From Symbiodinium natans (taxonomy: Eukaryota; Sar; Dinophyceae; Suessiales; Symbiodiniaceae): a stretch of 64,000 bases of DNA. Position 1 is the first letter of the stretch. Each line of letters starts with the position of its first letter. The notes under the pieces are model-generated. The model was not told the origin of the DNA. It saw only the letters and a list, made by a program, of their open reading frames with translations, and did not search any database. The position numbers and the translations under genes are program-made. Location of the stretch: contig CAJNDS010000003.1 of the NCBI GenBank assembly GCA_905221605.1, forward strand, positions 534,001-598,000, given 5' to 3'. Of this stretch, positions 20,724 to 30,840 are shown piece after piece.

Positions 20724-20935
20724 GCTTCCGTCATGAGGTACGAAATGATAGAGCTTTAATTCTTCTTAAGTGTAAAAGTAGTAGTACCTTTTACACGTGC
20801 CACAATCCTAAGAAAGTTTTGTTGCTTTGTTTTGTTGGGTTTTGTCCAGCCTTTGAGCAGAGACCAGCAAACATGACATGTCTTGTTCACATGCTCAAGG
20901 TACATGACACGTCATGGCACATTTCTTTTCAAGAC
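20722..20935 (+). repeat. Split direct repeat A2
   Basis: Matches A1 over all 214 bp, offset 7202 bp. It directly follows B1, giving the internal B-A junction expected to recreate a circular intermediate's junction. Confidence 0.92.
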
Positions 20936-21204
20936 CCCGCCCAGCCCACCCTAAATTACCTCCTGGCCAACAAGTCGCACGGTAGTTTTTTTTTCTTTCT
21001 TCTTTCTTTTCAAGCCCGGGGTTGGCCAGGATCGGTGGGTGCGACAATGTATATAGCGACGGGGGGCAAGGGCCTGTCGCGACGTCTTGCATCCACGTGC
21101 CTCTCGCGCTTTCCACTCTCCTGTGCTGAAGGCAAAAAGAAAGCCGCAGGACCAAAGAACCGAAGATTCTGAGTTTCAGTAGCCCGTGGTTTCACAGTTT
21201 CACT
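20936..21204 (+). other. 269-bp spacer between A2 and B2
   Basis: Unique DNA not found elsewhere in the window, with a pyrimidine-rich tract (20982-21014) and a repeated TTCTTTTCAAG at 20922-20932 and 21004-21014. In the textbook layout A2 and B2 abut, so this is either a normal unique segment of this lineage or an insertion into this copy. Confidence 0.7.
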
Positions 21205-21591
21205 GGGAAGAGCTAGTGTCACCCAAAAGATCAAGACCGGATATTGGCCTCAAGCAAATGTTGAGATCTGTATGGCTTAAACAGCTTCCTGAAAGTCAAG
21301 AGGTCTGATCAAGAGCCACAGAGCAAGATCGAGATGGACTCTCCCATTTATCCTATGTGGAAAAAGTCACAAAGCCGATTGCGCTGTATCCTAAACCCTA
21401 AAAGGTGAGACGCAGTCTCTGAAGGGCCCGAAATCAATGAAAGTAGTCATGGCTCAAAAAAGTGAAATAGCGATTTTACATACGTTTTTGATACATTTGG
21501 GTTCTTGACCAGATTTATGCGGCGCGCTCAATTTCTATGAGGTTGTGGAAAACCTGCAGAGGGGCATTAGGATTGTGGCTCAAAGAATTAA
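21205..21591 (+). repeat. Split direct repeat B2 (right end)
   Basis: Right terminus of the element, with the same 387 bp as B1 apart from one seen substitution. It includes a truncated copy of the ORF3 3' end. The flank after the final AA is ACGTTTATCGG. Confidence 0.92.
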
Positions 21592-23450
21592 ACGTTTATC
21601 GGCCATCTGCCATTTTTGAAAGCAAGATCGCAGCTTCTGCAGACGCAGCAACAAATTGCGGATAAAGCCGTGCCGAACAGTCTCTGCAAGCATATCCTAA
21701 ACCCTAAACTCTAAGCCCTAAGCCCTAAGCCCTAAACCCTAAACCCTAAAATGAAGGCATGCAGCCGCTACCCAAGCTGTCGCTGGGCTTTTAGGGTTTC
21801 GGGACGGGTTTCGTTTCTAAGTCAAGTGTCTTGTAGGCTGCGGAGGCCTTGCGAGCTGAGCCCCCTCGGTAAGACCCTAAAGCCTTTAAAGGACCAAAGC
21901 GAAAGCCCTAGAAGCCTTAAATCCCCAATCTCCCCAAACACCTCAAACCTCTACCCCGGGGGGCTTAGAGTTGGAGGAGGGGGGGGGGGTTCAAGACCCT
22001 TAGGAGGCAGTGCAAAAGGTGGGGCTGGGTGGGGCAATGCCAACCCTCGATGTCCATGCCAGTGGGCATTGACTGATCCAGTGCACTTCGGGCTATGGGG
22101 AGCAAGGATCAACTGCATCGTCCCTTGACGCAAGCTTCACTCAGACTTGTTGCTGAGGGCCTTCCTTTTTTGAATCTAAGCCCTAGACCCTCAACCCACA
22201 TTTCACCGCCCCTGCTCCTCTACCACTGCTACCTTGAAGCTCAAATGCCAGGCGTGCGCCGTGACGGCTGGGCGCCAGGGAAGGTGAAAAGCAAAGTCAG
22301 CGATTTCGTGCCGGGCGTGTGTATGGTTCATAGTGAACTCAGAGTTTTTATTGGCAGCAACGGTGTCGGGCTTTCCGGGATTACTAACCGCGTGCGACAA
22401 GCGAAGACGCACAATAAGGCAACAGCCGCGAATAGTGAGCGATGACGCACCAATAAGCAAAAGTAAGTGAAGACCATAAGCGAAACAGCTGCATGTGGGA
22501 AGCGAAGATGCAATGAGAACTCTTCGAGGGAACCAAGGGTTTAGGGTTTATATAGGGTTTCAGGGTTTAGGTTTTTACTTTGATGACCAATAGATGGGCT
22601 TTATTTAGATCTTTTCGGTTTTCTCCTTCTGTAAGAAGAAAAAGGTTTAACCCTTGTACACCCCCCCCTGTTCACACAGTCAAAAGTACCCCGAATGGAC
22701 CCGAATTGGAGTATCCTACTGACAACCCTACTTCAGCTACTTCAGCTACTTCAGCTCGATCCTTCAAGCAGCCAGCAGAAGCCACCAGAGCCCTGTCGGG
22801 CACAGCGGAGGAACCTCGCTTGCGTACTCTTGGCTCCAGGTCATTCACAGACGCATCTGTCGAATACTGCAAGTTGGTGAACCTTAAGCCCCAAACCCTT
22901 AACTTTAAAGCCCTAAGCCCCAAGCCCAAATCCTATACCACTAAAGCCCGAAACCGCAAGCCCCGAATGCCAGAGCTTACAACCCTAAGGCGAGAAAAGG
23001 ACTCGTGTGGCGATGTAGAGGACGAAGGATGGTGCTCCTGACCTAGAGCGCGCGGGGATGCGCTTCCTACTGGCTGCGCAGTCTCATGGCTTAGGGTGGA
23101 GGTTCAGGGAGCGGATCTTACCAGTTTTAGTAGGGTACCGCCCTACACCCTAGGCCCTAAGCCTAAAAACCCTGAACCCTAAACCCTGAACCCTAGACCC
23201 GAAACCCGAAACCGCCGAAACCCTAAAACCTATAAAGGCAGATATCAGGCACCTGTTTTTTTGTTGCCGGCCTTGGGATTTGTGAATGCGCAGGGTGTGC
23301 TTTCCCAAGCCCCAAACCCCAAACCCCAAACCCCAAACCCTAAACCCTAAACCCTAAACCCTAAACCCTAAACCCTAAACCCTAAACCCTAAACCCTAAA
23401 CCCTAAACCCTAAACCCTAAACCCTAAACCCGAAACCCTAAACCACCCCT
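21592..23450. other. Repeat-poor flank with telomere-like words, no firm gene
   Basis: CCCTAAA/CCCTAAG words lie at 21691-21750 and 22536-22575, and a long CCCTAAA array at 23310-23446. Non-repeat islands at 22000-22460 and 22690-22875 have open frames. The second includes a short TTCAGCTAC triplication and reads as Ser/Thr/Ala-rich, but lacks convincing splice flanks. Confidence 0.5.
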
Positions 23451-23461
23451 TCATGTATAAT

Positions 23462-23752
23462 ATACATGTTTAATGACTTTGCAGGCAAGGTTCTATATTT
23501 AGCGGGCAAGGTCATATAAATAGTGGCAAGGTCCATCGGCTGACTCTTGACCTTGCCCGCTAAATATATGACCTTGCCCGTTAAAGGACGACCTTACGCA
23601 CTATATATATATATATATGACCTTGCCCATTAAATACATGGTGCGCGCAAGGTTATCTTTTTGGCGGACAAGGCCAGGTCATTAATTTTTGCGGGCAAGG
23701 TTCATATAATTTCCGGGCAAGGTCATATATTAGCGGGCAAGGTCATATACTC
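23462..23752. repeat. GGGCAAGGTCATATA repeat in both orientations
   Basis: The word GGCAAGGT(C/T) with flanking CATATA or TATATTTAGCGG occurs on the + strand (for example 23485, 23506, 23529, 23694, 23717, 23738) and as CCTTGCCCGCTAAATATATGA in the middle (23552-23640). Direct copies therefore surround inverted ones and could fold into a hairpin. An (AT)n run lies at 23603-23618. The same core motif reappears in a direct tandem array at 47318-47590. Confidence 0.85.
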
Positions 23753-24074
23753 CCCCCCCCTCATTTTGACGTCCCAGGCCCCTCTTTCTCCTCCAGCCCT
23801 AACCCTAAACCCCCCCGATTTTGATGTCTCAGGCTCCTCTTTCTCCTTCGGGCTGATGATCCCCTTCCGGCACTGCCGCCAGCTGGAGGTTCCGGGTTTG
23901 GTAGCCAAGCGTGGGGTTTGGGGTTTAGGGTTTGGGGTTTAGGGTTTAGCTTGAAGCTGCCTCGTCATGGCGGCTACATGCGCATTGCCCGCTAAAAGCC
24001 CTCAAGCCCTCAAACTCTCTAGCCCTCAAACTCTCAAACGCTCAAGCCTTTTAACCCTGACACCCTCCCACAAA

Positions 24075-24345
24075 GAAACCCTAAACTTATAAACCCTATA
24101 AGCCCTGTAAACCCTATAAACCCTATAAACCCTACAAACCCTATACACCCTATAAACCCTATAAACCCTATAAACCCTATAAACCCTATAAACCCTATAA
24201 ACCCTATAAACCCTACAAACCCTATAAACCCTATACACCCTATAAACCCTATACACCCTACAAACCCTATAAACCCTATAAACCTTATAAACCCCAGAAA
24301 CCCTACAAACCCTATAAACCCTATAAACCCTATAACCCCCCCCCC
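24075..24345 (-). repeat. 9-bp array CCCTATAAA, a lengthened telomere-like unit
   Basis: About 25 units of AAACCCTAT with occasional AAACCCTAC replace the usual 7-mer. The open frame (Tyr-Arg-Val repeats on the - strand) is an artefact because the unit is a multiple of three. The array ends in a C run at 24336-24351. Confidence 0.92.
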
Positions 24346-24435
24346 CCCCCCTGAAAACCCTTAAAGCCCTCTCAGCCCCGAAAACCCCGGCCTTAGGGTT
24401 TAGGGTTTAGGGTTTAGGGTTTAGGGGTGCCGCAG

Positions 24436-24480
24436 GCGACTCTGCAACCGAGGCATGCGGGGGCGACAGGGCACTGTCAC
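24436..24480 (+). CDS. Candidate 45-bp internal exon
   Basis: It is flanked by CCGCAG on the left and GTGAGT on the right, near-ideal splice sites, between two TTTAGGG-type tracts. All three frames are open; the most protein-like reads DSATEACGGDRALS. Product unknown. Confidence 0.45.
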
Positions 24481-25179
24481 GTGAGTTTAGGGTTTGTAGG
24501 GGTTTCAATTGGGGTTTATAGGGTTTTTCTAGATAGGGTTTTAATATGGTTTATCGGGGTTTGGAGGGGGTTTTCGGGTTTTTAATAGGGTTTAGGGTTT
24601 ATCGGGTTTATCGGGTTTATAGGGTTTATAGGGGCCTCACTCATTCGATGGTTTAAAAACCTGTTGTGCCTTAAACCCCAAACGCTAAAACCTAAATCCC
24701 TCATTTTTGGCCTTATGGAAGTTACCCTACCTGGCTAGTTTCTCAACATGGGGTTTTCGTGTTCAGGATTTAGGTTTTAGGTTTTTGGGTTTAGGGTTCA
24801 GGCTCTATACGGGTTTGCGGTACAGGGTTTAGGGAACTGTTGGCGCCTCTAGAGACTACTGAGATCGGGTTTTTGAGGTTAGTCCGTGGGATTCCTCCTT
24901 TCGCAAGCCCTGAAACCCGAAGCCCGACAATCCTTAAGCCCTGAAACCCTCATTTTCCCAGACTGGCTGTTAGCTCTACGACGGAGAGATGTCAGCAACA
25001 AGTCGCCCTGATGACCTCCAGGCTTGAACCCCTGAGGCCCTTGACCCCCCGTACAACCTAAATCCGCGCAACTTAGCCCCCCCAAAAAGCTCCCAAGGGT
25101 TTAGGAGGTTCAGGGTTTGGGGTTTAGGGTCTGGGGTTTAGGGTTTAGGGTTTAGGGTTTCAACAACCCTAGAACCCAG

Positions 25180-25288
25180 CCCCTGCCTCCGAAGCCCACG
25201 GATGAAAGCGCCGCCCTGCGATGCAAGGCCCCCGTCGAGCAGGAGGCCGTAGGCTCCACGCCAGAGCCCACGACGACACAGGAGACTC
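25180..25288 (+). CDS. Candidate exon, Pro/Thr-rich
   Basis: It follows AACCCAG and precedes GTAGGC. The frame reads PLPPKPTDESAALRC and later STPEPTTTQET. It comes shortly before the strongly Thr-rich island at 25487, so both may belong to one secreted or surface protein. The phase to the next exon does not fit simply, so borders are provisional. Confidence 0.5.
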
Positions 25289-25365
25289 GTAGGCCCTTTG
25301 GGACATTTTTGTTTTATTTTTCCCTTATTTAATCAAGAACTAATTAATGATTCATTAATAATTTG

Positions 25366-25486
25366 TCCCTTATTGGGTTTGAGAGGATCATCTTCAGGGT
25401 TTTTAAACGTTAAGTTTCCCTTACTGGGTTTAAGAGGGTCATCTTCAGGATTTTGTTTGTCAGAGAGTTTTTTTGGGCCATCCTAG
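25366..25486 (+). repeat. Dispersed 70-80 bp element, 1.5 copies, ending in a splice acceptor
   Basis: TCCCTTATTGGGTTTGAGAG begins a partial copy at 25366. A fuller copy begins TTTCCCTTACTGGGTTTAAG at 25415 and ends GGGCCATCCTAG at 25486, directly before the Thr-rich exon. A third copy is at 44230-44297. The terminal TAG would be the acceptor of the next exon, so the repeat behaves like the 3' end of an intron. Confidence 0.65.
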
Positions 25487-25715
25487 GAGAAGACCACGGA
25501 GCAGACCACCGAGAAGACCACCGAGAAGACCACCGAAAGGACGACAGAGAAGACCACGAAGAAGACCACCACGACTGCCCCAAGCACCACGAAGGCCACC
25601 ACCACCACCACCACCAAGAGCACGCATCCCCTCCCCCCGATGTTCGTGAAGCCCGTGACGGTGCCGCCCACGACACCCACGACGAGCACCACCACGCAGT
25701 CCACGCAGGCGACTG
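25487..25715 (+). CDS. Candidate exon encoding a Thr-rich (mucin-like) segment
   Basis: The frame starting EKTTEQTTEKTTEKTT continues through KKTTTTAPSTTKATTTT to a Pro/Thr stretch ending QSTQAT, about 76 codons. Threonine is nearly always ACC or ACG, as expected of GC-rich dinoflagellate codons. The acceptor is CCATCCTAG and a GT donor follows ACTG. The Thr/Lys/Pro composition suggests an O-glycosylated extracellular linker. The reverse-strand Val-rich frame is its shadow. Confidence 0.55.
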
Positions 25716-25999
25716 GTCTCATCTCATCAAAACCCTAAGCCGCAAGCCCAAAACCTCTAAACCTCTAAACCCTAAACCCTAAACCCTAAACCCCTAAACA
25801 ACCCTCAGCCCTAAACCTTCAAGTCCCACGCTAGGCTCTAAACCCCAAGCCCTAGGCTCTGCAACCCACATTTGGGTTTTTTCGACGCTTGCTTGGAGTT
25901 CCGAGAGTCAACCCGAGGAGGGTTTAGGGGGTTTAGGGGTCTATAGAGCCATCAAGGGTTTAGGGGTCAAGGTTTCGGGTTTCGGGCCGGTCTGGTTTG

Positions 26000-27140
26000 G
26001 AGCCCTACTTAAAGGCGTTTCCCAATTTGGTGATGTGTCTTCTGGGGCTTGAGGAGTGTTAGGGCTTCGAGTGGAGGATCCTGGGGATTTGTGGAAAGCT
26101 TAGGGGGTTGTTGGGGTTGTTATATATCGGATTTTCGGAGTTAGGGTTTAGGGTTTAGGGTTTTCCAGCCAGAGCGTTCACCAGTCAAGCTGCTTGCCAC
26201 GCGACGGAGACATACCCACTTGCCCTTTGGGGTCCCGCAACATTAGGCAACTATTTCCCTAAGCCCTAAACCCTAAACCCTAAACCTTAAACCCTAAACC
26301 CTAAACCCTAAACCTTAAACCCTAAACCCTAAACCTTAAACCCTAAACCCTAAACCCTAAACCCTAAACCCTAAACCCTAAACCCCAAACCCTAAACCCT
26401 AAACCCTAAACCGGCCGCTCCAGCAGCCCAGGGCCCCGACCCTAAACCCGAAGCCCAAGGCCCAGTAGCCCCGAGTGTCCAGTAGACCTTACATGCTGAA
26501 GCTCCAAAGCCAGCACGCCCAACTTGCGCATCAATGCCCACGAAATTTTGAGGTTGGTAAATTCGCTAACAGTTTTTTCGTACACAAAAACAACCAATGA
26601 GCTTAATGAAACTTAGTAAGCTGAACAAATGAACTGTACTAGTTATATCATATTTTCAGGCTTGCAAGGCCCCAGACCCTTGGACCCTGGGAAGAGTGAC
26701 CTGCAATTATTAGCAATAAGCAAGGCTTCAACGCAAGAGTACCCTAGGACGAGTGTCCGGTAGCATCGCCTTAGCAAAAAGACTAAAATCTAACGGCGTC
26801 CCGAATAAGCAAAGTTTAACAGATCCCCCAGAAGCAAGGTGTAAGGTATCCCAAGACCTACCAAAGATACAGTACGAGTTGACCAGCAAAAAAATGAAGG
26901 ACAACTACTGGGCCACTCGTGCGCCGCTTTTGCTACTTTCACTGCGCAGGGTCCATTAAGATACTTTCGCAACATGTGTTAAAAGACCACAACACTTTTA
27001 GCTGGAATCCTGGAATTGGGGGGCCGGTTTAGGGTTTAGGGTTTAGGGTTTAGGGTTTAGGGTTTAGGGTTTTTGGGATGGGAGGGCCAAAAAAATTGTG
27101 GAGTTTTTAGGCTTCCGGAGCCGAAACAAGCTGGAAGCCT
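26000..27140. other. Repeat-rich stretch without a firm gene
   Basis: It holds a CCCTAAA array at 26262-26412 with regular CCTTAAA variants every third or fourth unit, and a TTTAGGG array at 27029-27072. Unique islands lie at 26165-26250 and 26690-26960. The latter has a 68-aa open frame (MSGSIALAKRLKS...) without recognisable domain or splice signals. Confidence 0.5.
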
Positions 27141-27143
27141 GGA

Positions 27144-27377
27144 ACCCTAAACCCTAAACCCTAAACCCTAAACCCTAAACCCTAAACCCTAAACCCTAAA
27201 CCCTAAACCCTAAACCCTAAACCCTAAACCCTAAACCTTAAACCTAAACCCTAAACCCTAAACCCTAAACCCTAAACCCTAAACCCTAAACCCTAAACCC
27301 TAAACCCTAAACCCTAAACCCTAAACCCTAAACCCTAAACCCTAAACCCTAAACCCTAAACCCTAAACCCTAAACCC
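27144..27377 (-). repeat. Long CCCTAAA array (about 33 units)
   Basis: Almost pure CCCTAAA with one shortened unit near 27240, flanked by unique sequence on both sides and therefore interstitial. Confidence 0.95.
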
Positions 27378-27669
27378 CACACCACATGGAACCCCAGCCT
27401 TTCTGAACATGTGTTTCTTCTGAGGCTTGTCCGAGATTGAGTGCGTTTATCATCTTTGGCGTGTTGCAGTTTCTTCCGCCATATTGCTCCAGACCCCAAG
27501 TTCCTGGAATTTGTTGGGTAAGGGCTTCGGGTTTAGGGTTTAGGGTTTAGGGTTTAGGGTTTAGGGTTTAGGGCGTGCCAAACGGGAGCGCGCTTTGGGA
27601 GCGCGCGGTAGTCTGCAGACCTACCCACCCCACTTACAACTCTCAAGGAGTTAAGACCTTTTATTTTTT

Positions 27670-28680
27670 CACAAAGCATCACATGAGTCAGCACTCACGC
27701 CCTTTTTGGGGATTTCCACAAGGTGCGTGGACCAGGCGCAAAGCTGCAGCAGACGGAAACGAGGCAGGGTCCGTGAAGGGCTAAGGGACGGGCCAGGAAC
27801 AGAGAAAGGCAGCGAGGCTTGGTTGGCGCGAAGGGGCTCCAGCCAGGAAGAACACACAGTGAACAGCTTGGGTTGGGCAGAGCGCCACGGAAACAGGGCT
27901 GGTGTGGCGGATAGCTTGGCTTGGCGCGAAGGGGGTAAGGTGGGGTGCCGGGCCAGGGTCAGGACCAGGCACAAAGTTGCAGCAAACGGCAGGACTTGGG
28001 CGAAAGCCAGAGAGGGAGAGCGCCCCGAAACAGGACACAAACTGGTGCGCGGACAGCTTGGCTTTGCGCAGGCCAGAGGCCAGGGCCAGGGCCAGGCCCC
28101 TCCAAGGGTCAGGGCCAGGGTCAGGGTCAAGCCAGAGCCAGGGGCCACGGCCAGGATCAGGCCAAAGCCAGCGCCAGGGCCAGGGTCGGGCCAGGGCCAG
28201 GGCCAGGGCCAGGGCCAGAACCAGGGATTCAGGGTCAGGGCGAAACCAGGGCCAGGGCCAGGGTCAGTGAGGGCCAGCGCCAGGGCCAGGGTCAGGGTCA
28301 GCAGACCCAGCGTCAGGGCCAGGGCCAGGGCTGGGAACGGGCCAGGGCCAGGGCCAGGGCCAGGGCCAGGGGGCCAGACCCAGGACAGGGCCAGGGCCAG
28401 GGCGAGGGCCAGGGCCAGGGCCAGGGCCGGGCCAGGGCCAGGGCCAGGGCCAGGGCCAGGGCCAGGGCCAGGGCCAGGGCCAGGGCCAGGGCCAGGGCCA
28501 GGGCCAGGGCCAGCCAGGAAAAGGGCATTTTTGGCCTGCCTGCCAACAAAACGGCCCCTGGTCCCCTCAGCCGCACGGACGGGGGTGAGGGACCAGGACA
28601 AGGGGCCGTCCCAGGGGGGCCCCCCAATGCAGGACGCTACCATGTGCGCGGACAGCTTGGGGTTTAGGGTAATATAATAT
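27670..28680 (+). repeat. GGGCCA hexamer minisatellite with degenerate flank
   Basis: From about 28066 to 28513 the sequence is largely tandem GGGCCA/GGGTCA; units at 28430-28513 are perfect. The left flank (27700-28060) contains degenerate repeats of GACAGCTTGGCTTGGCGCGAA. Frames of over 300 aa on both strands (Gly-Gln, Arg-Ala, Gly-Pro or Ala-Leu dipeptides) are consequences of the hexamer. G-runs every six bases could form quadruplexes. Confidence 0.85.
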
Positions 28681-29039
28681 AATACAGTGACAACTGCTGA
28701 CTCGGCCTGTGCCTGCCTGGAGGGTAAGCCAGCCTTGAGGCCAGCTCAGTCGCCCGCCTGGGGCTCCCTCGCAGGGTCTCACTGAGCGCTCGACCAGCGC
28801 CCGCCTACCCCAAAAGACAAGAGAGTGGGGTGGCGGGCGGGTTTAGGGTTTAAAACCCTCGAACTCCCACTCCTGTCTTGCGCACTTTAGAGGCCTAAAC
28901 TAAACTCTCAACCCTGAAGTTTATGTGTTCCATCCCTCCTCCTAAAGCACCAAACCCCTGAACTCTAGCCGGAACCCTACAGTTTCGACCCCAAGCCCTA
29001 AACCATACGCCCCAGACCCTAAAAACCCACATCCTCAAG

Positions 29040-29165
29040 CGCCCAAAAACCCAAAACCCTCAACCCTCAACCCTCAGCCTCAACCCTAAACCCTAAACCC
29101 TAAACCCTAAACCCTAAACCCTAAACCCTAAACCCTAAACCCTACACCCTACACCCTTAAACCCT
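29040..29165 (-). repeat. CCCTAAA array with CCCTCAA and CCCTACA variants
   Basis: Homogeneous core at 29082-29145, with variant units at both edges. Confidence 0.9.
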
Positions 29166-29171
29166 GCAAAG

Positions 29172-29241
29172 CGAGGAGAAGAACATCCTCGATCCGGCGT
29201 ACTGGCACGGTCGGCTCGAAGGAGCGCTTGGGGGCATTTAG
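29172..29241 (+). CDS. Candidate exon, possibly terminal
   Basis: Following CTGCAAAG, the frame reads EEKNILDPAYWHGRLEGALGG and meets TAG at 29239-29241 where the repeat tract begins. GC-rich third positions support coding. Family unknown. Confidence 0.45.
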
Positions 29242-29244
29242 GGT

Positions 29245-29890
29245 TTTTGGGTTTTCGGGTTTCGGGTTTAGGGCTAGGGTTTCGGGTTTCGGGTTTAGGG
29301 TTTCAGGTTTAGGTTTGGGGGTTTAGGGTTTAGGGTTTAGGTTTAGGGCTGGGGTTGGGGGTTTTAGGGCGGTTTAGCGCTTTCCGTTTCAAGGTTTGTG
29401 TTGGGTTTAGGGTTTAGGGTTTAGGGTTTAGGGTCTAGGGTCTAGGGTTTAGGGTTTAGGGTTTAGGGTTTAGGGTTTAGGGTCTAGGGCGTTTCAAGGT
29501 TTGTGTTGGGTTTAGGGGTGAGGGGTTAGGGGTTAGGGTTTAGGGTTTAGGGTTTAGGGTTTAGGGTTTGGGGTTTGGGGTTTGGGTTTGGGGTTTAGGG
29601 TTTAGACCAAAAGCAGAGGGGGCCCCTGCGTAACTAGGGGGTGGGGTGGAAGTTGGATTTAGGGGCTTGGGTCTTTGGGTCTGCAAGAATAACAACTCCG
29701 CACCTTGTAAGGCCTCGGCTGCAAGGATGAGAGTTCAGTAGCGGTTGTTGGGGTGTAGGGTTTAGGGTTTAGGGTTCAGGGTTTAGGGTTTAGGGTTTAG
29801 GGTTTAGGGTTTGGGGTCTAGGGTTTAGGGTTCAGGGTTCAGGGTTCGGGGTTCAGGGTTTAGGGTTTGGGGTTTAGGGTTTAGGGCCCT
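29245..29890 (+). repeat. TTTAGGG-type tract with TTTCGGG, GTCTAGG and GTTTGGG variants
   Basis: Several sub-arrays, each dominated by one unit variant, are separated by short unique segments. A segment GTTTCAAGGTTTGTGTTGGG occurs twice (near 29388 and 29490), showing duplication of larger blocks. Confidence 0.85.
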
Positions 29891-30320
29891 GAACAGGGAC
29901 CGCTTTAGGAGTTTTTTTCAGGGCGTAAGCTTGGGCTTGCGGCGCTCGCTCTATGTAGGGCTTGCGGTGGTTTTGATTTTTTTAGGGTATAGGTTTTGGG
30001 GTCTAGAGTTGCTACCCTAAACCCTAAACCTTAAACCCTAAACCCTAAACCCGAAACCCTAAACCCTAACCCCTAAACCCTAACCCCTAAACCCTAAACC
30101 CTATTTCATGGCAGCTGATTGGAGTCTTGCTGTGCCAGATGCTGCGGACGGTTTCGGATTTAGGGTTGCAGTTCCTATAGGGTTAGTGCTTTCATATGGT
30201 TGCGGATTGCAGTCCTAAAAGGGGGTGGGGATAAGGGTTTTCGTGGTTTCGGTATCTTAGATCCTTTTTGTTGTGCCCATCAGGGCGACTTAACCCGGGA
30301 TGTGCGCGGTTGCCTGGCAG

Positions 30321-30415
30321 ATACGACGACCACGACGACGACCACGACCACCACCACGACGACGACCACCACCACGACGACCACCACGACCACCACCACC
30401 ACAGAGGCGGCAAGG
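30321..30415 (+). CDS. Candidate exon encoding about 27 consecutive threonines
   Basis: After CTGGCAG come 27 Thr codons, a mix of ACG and ACC closing with ACA, followed by EAA and the TTTAGGG tract. The mixed codons argue for selection on the amino acid rather than a simple trinucleotide expansion. The acceptor is good; the donor lies in the AAGGGGTTTAGG junction and is uncertain. It fits the Thr-rich style of the 25.5-kb island. Confidence 0.5.
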
Positions 30416-30804
30416 GGTTTAGGGTTTAGGGTTTAGAGTTTAGGGTTTAGGGTTTAGGGTTTAGGGTTTAGGGCTCAGGAGTCGAGAGCCCCCCAGGCAG
30501 AGCCCATACCTCGAACCCTCAAGCCGGAAACTCCGACCACCCCGAAACCCAGCAAACTCCCGAAAGCCGGAACATGGTTTGAGGAGGATTCGAGCTCGGC
30601 TTCCATTGGTAATGCTATTGGGGGGTATGGGGCTGGGTCCTCCCCCCCCCCCCCAGGGGTTTAGGGTCTAGGGTTTAGGATGAGGATGTTCCAACTTTTT
30701 TGGAGTTTGACTGTAGAGCCCTCTGGAGCCTATAGAGTTTCGGCCCCGAGAGTCACCAAGACAAACCCTCAACCCTCCCTTCTTGGCGGCGAGCTCTTGT
30801 GCAG

Positions 30805-30840
30805 GTGCACGTGGAGCCGCTGGGCCATCAACTCCAGGCG
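30805..30840 (+). CDS. Weak exon candidate
   Basis: CTTGTGCAG precedes a frame reading VHVEPLGHQLQA before the repeat-like GCGTTAGGG. Short and without a clear donor. Confidence 0.25.

Larger units (their letters stand above)
13520..21591 (+). mobile_element. Tyrosine-recombinase retrotransposon with split direct repeats (PAT/Ngaro-like layout)
   Basis: An element of about 8.07 kb laid out A1 - ORFs - B1 - A2 - B2. A copies are 214 bp (13520-13733, 20722-20935) and B copies 387 bp (20337-20723, 21205-21591). This split-direct-repeat order is diagnostic of one branch of YR retrotransposons, which integrate through a circular DNA and leave no target duplication. A starts with AA and B ends with AA, and B1 and A2 share those two bases at 20722-20723, as expected if a B-A circle junction is read off the internal copy. 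The ORFs are a tyrosine recombinase, a Gag-like ORF with zinc finger, and a methyltransferase-RT-RNase H polyprotein. Near-identity of the repeats and the long intact ORFs imply recent insertion. Recombinase first, plus a cytosine-type methyltransferase, is unusual for the group. Confidence 0.88.

Noticed and set aside
24026-24256. 76-aa Tyr-Arg-Val repeat protein
   Set aside because: Artefact of the 9-bp CCCTATAAA array, whose length is a multiple of three.
25410-25722. Minus-strand Val-rich, Trp-rich and Ser-rich frames
   Set aside because: Shadows of the Thr-rich + strand exon (ACC/ACG codons read in reverse).
27669-28677. Frames of over 300 aa on both strands across the GGGCCA array
   Set aside because: Dipeptide repeats dictated by a hexamer; open simultaneously on both strands.
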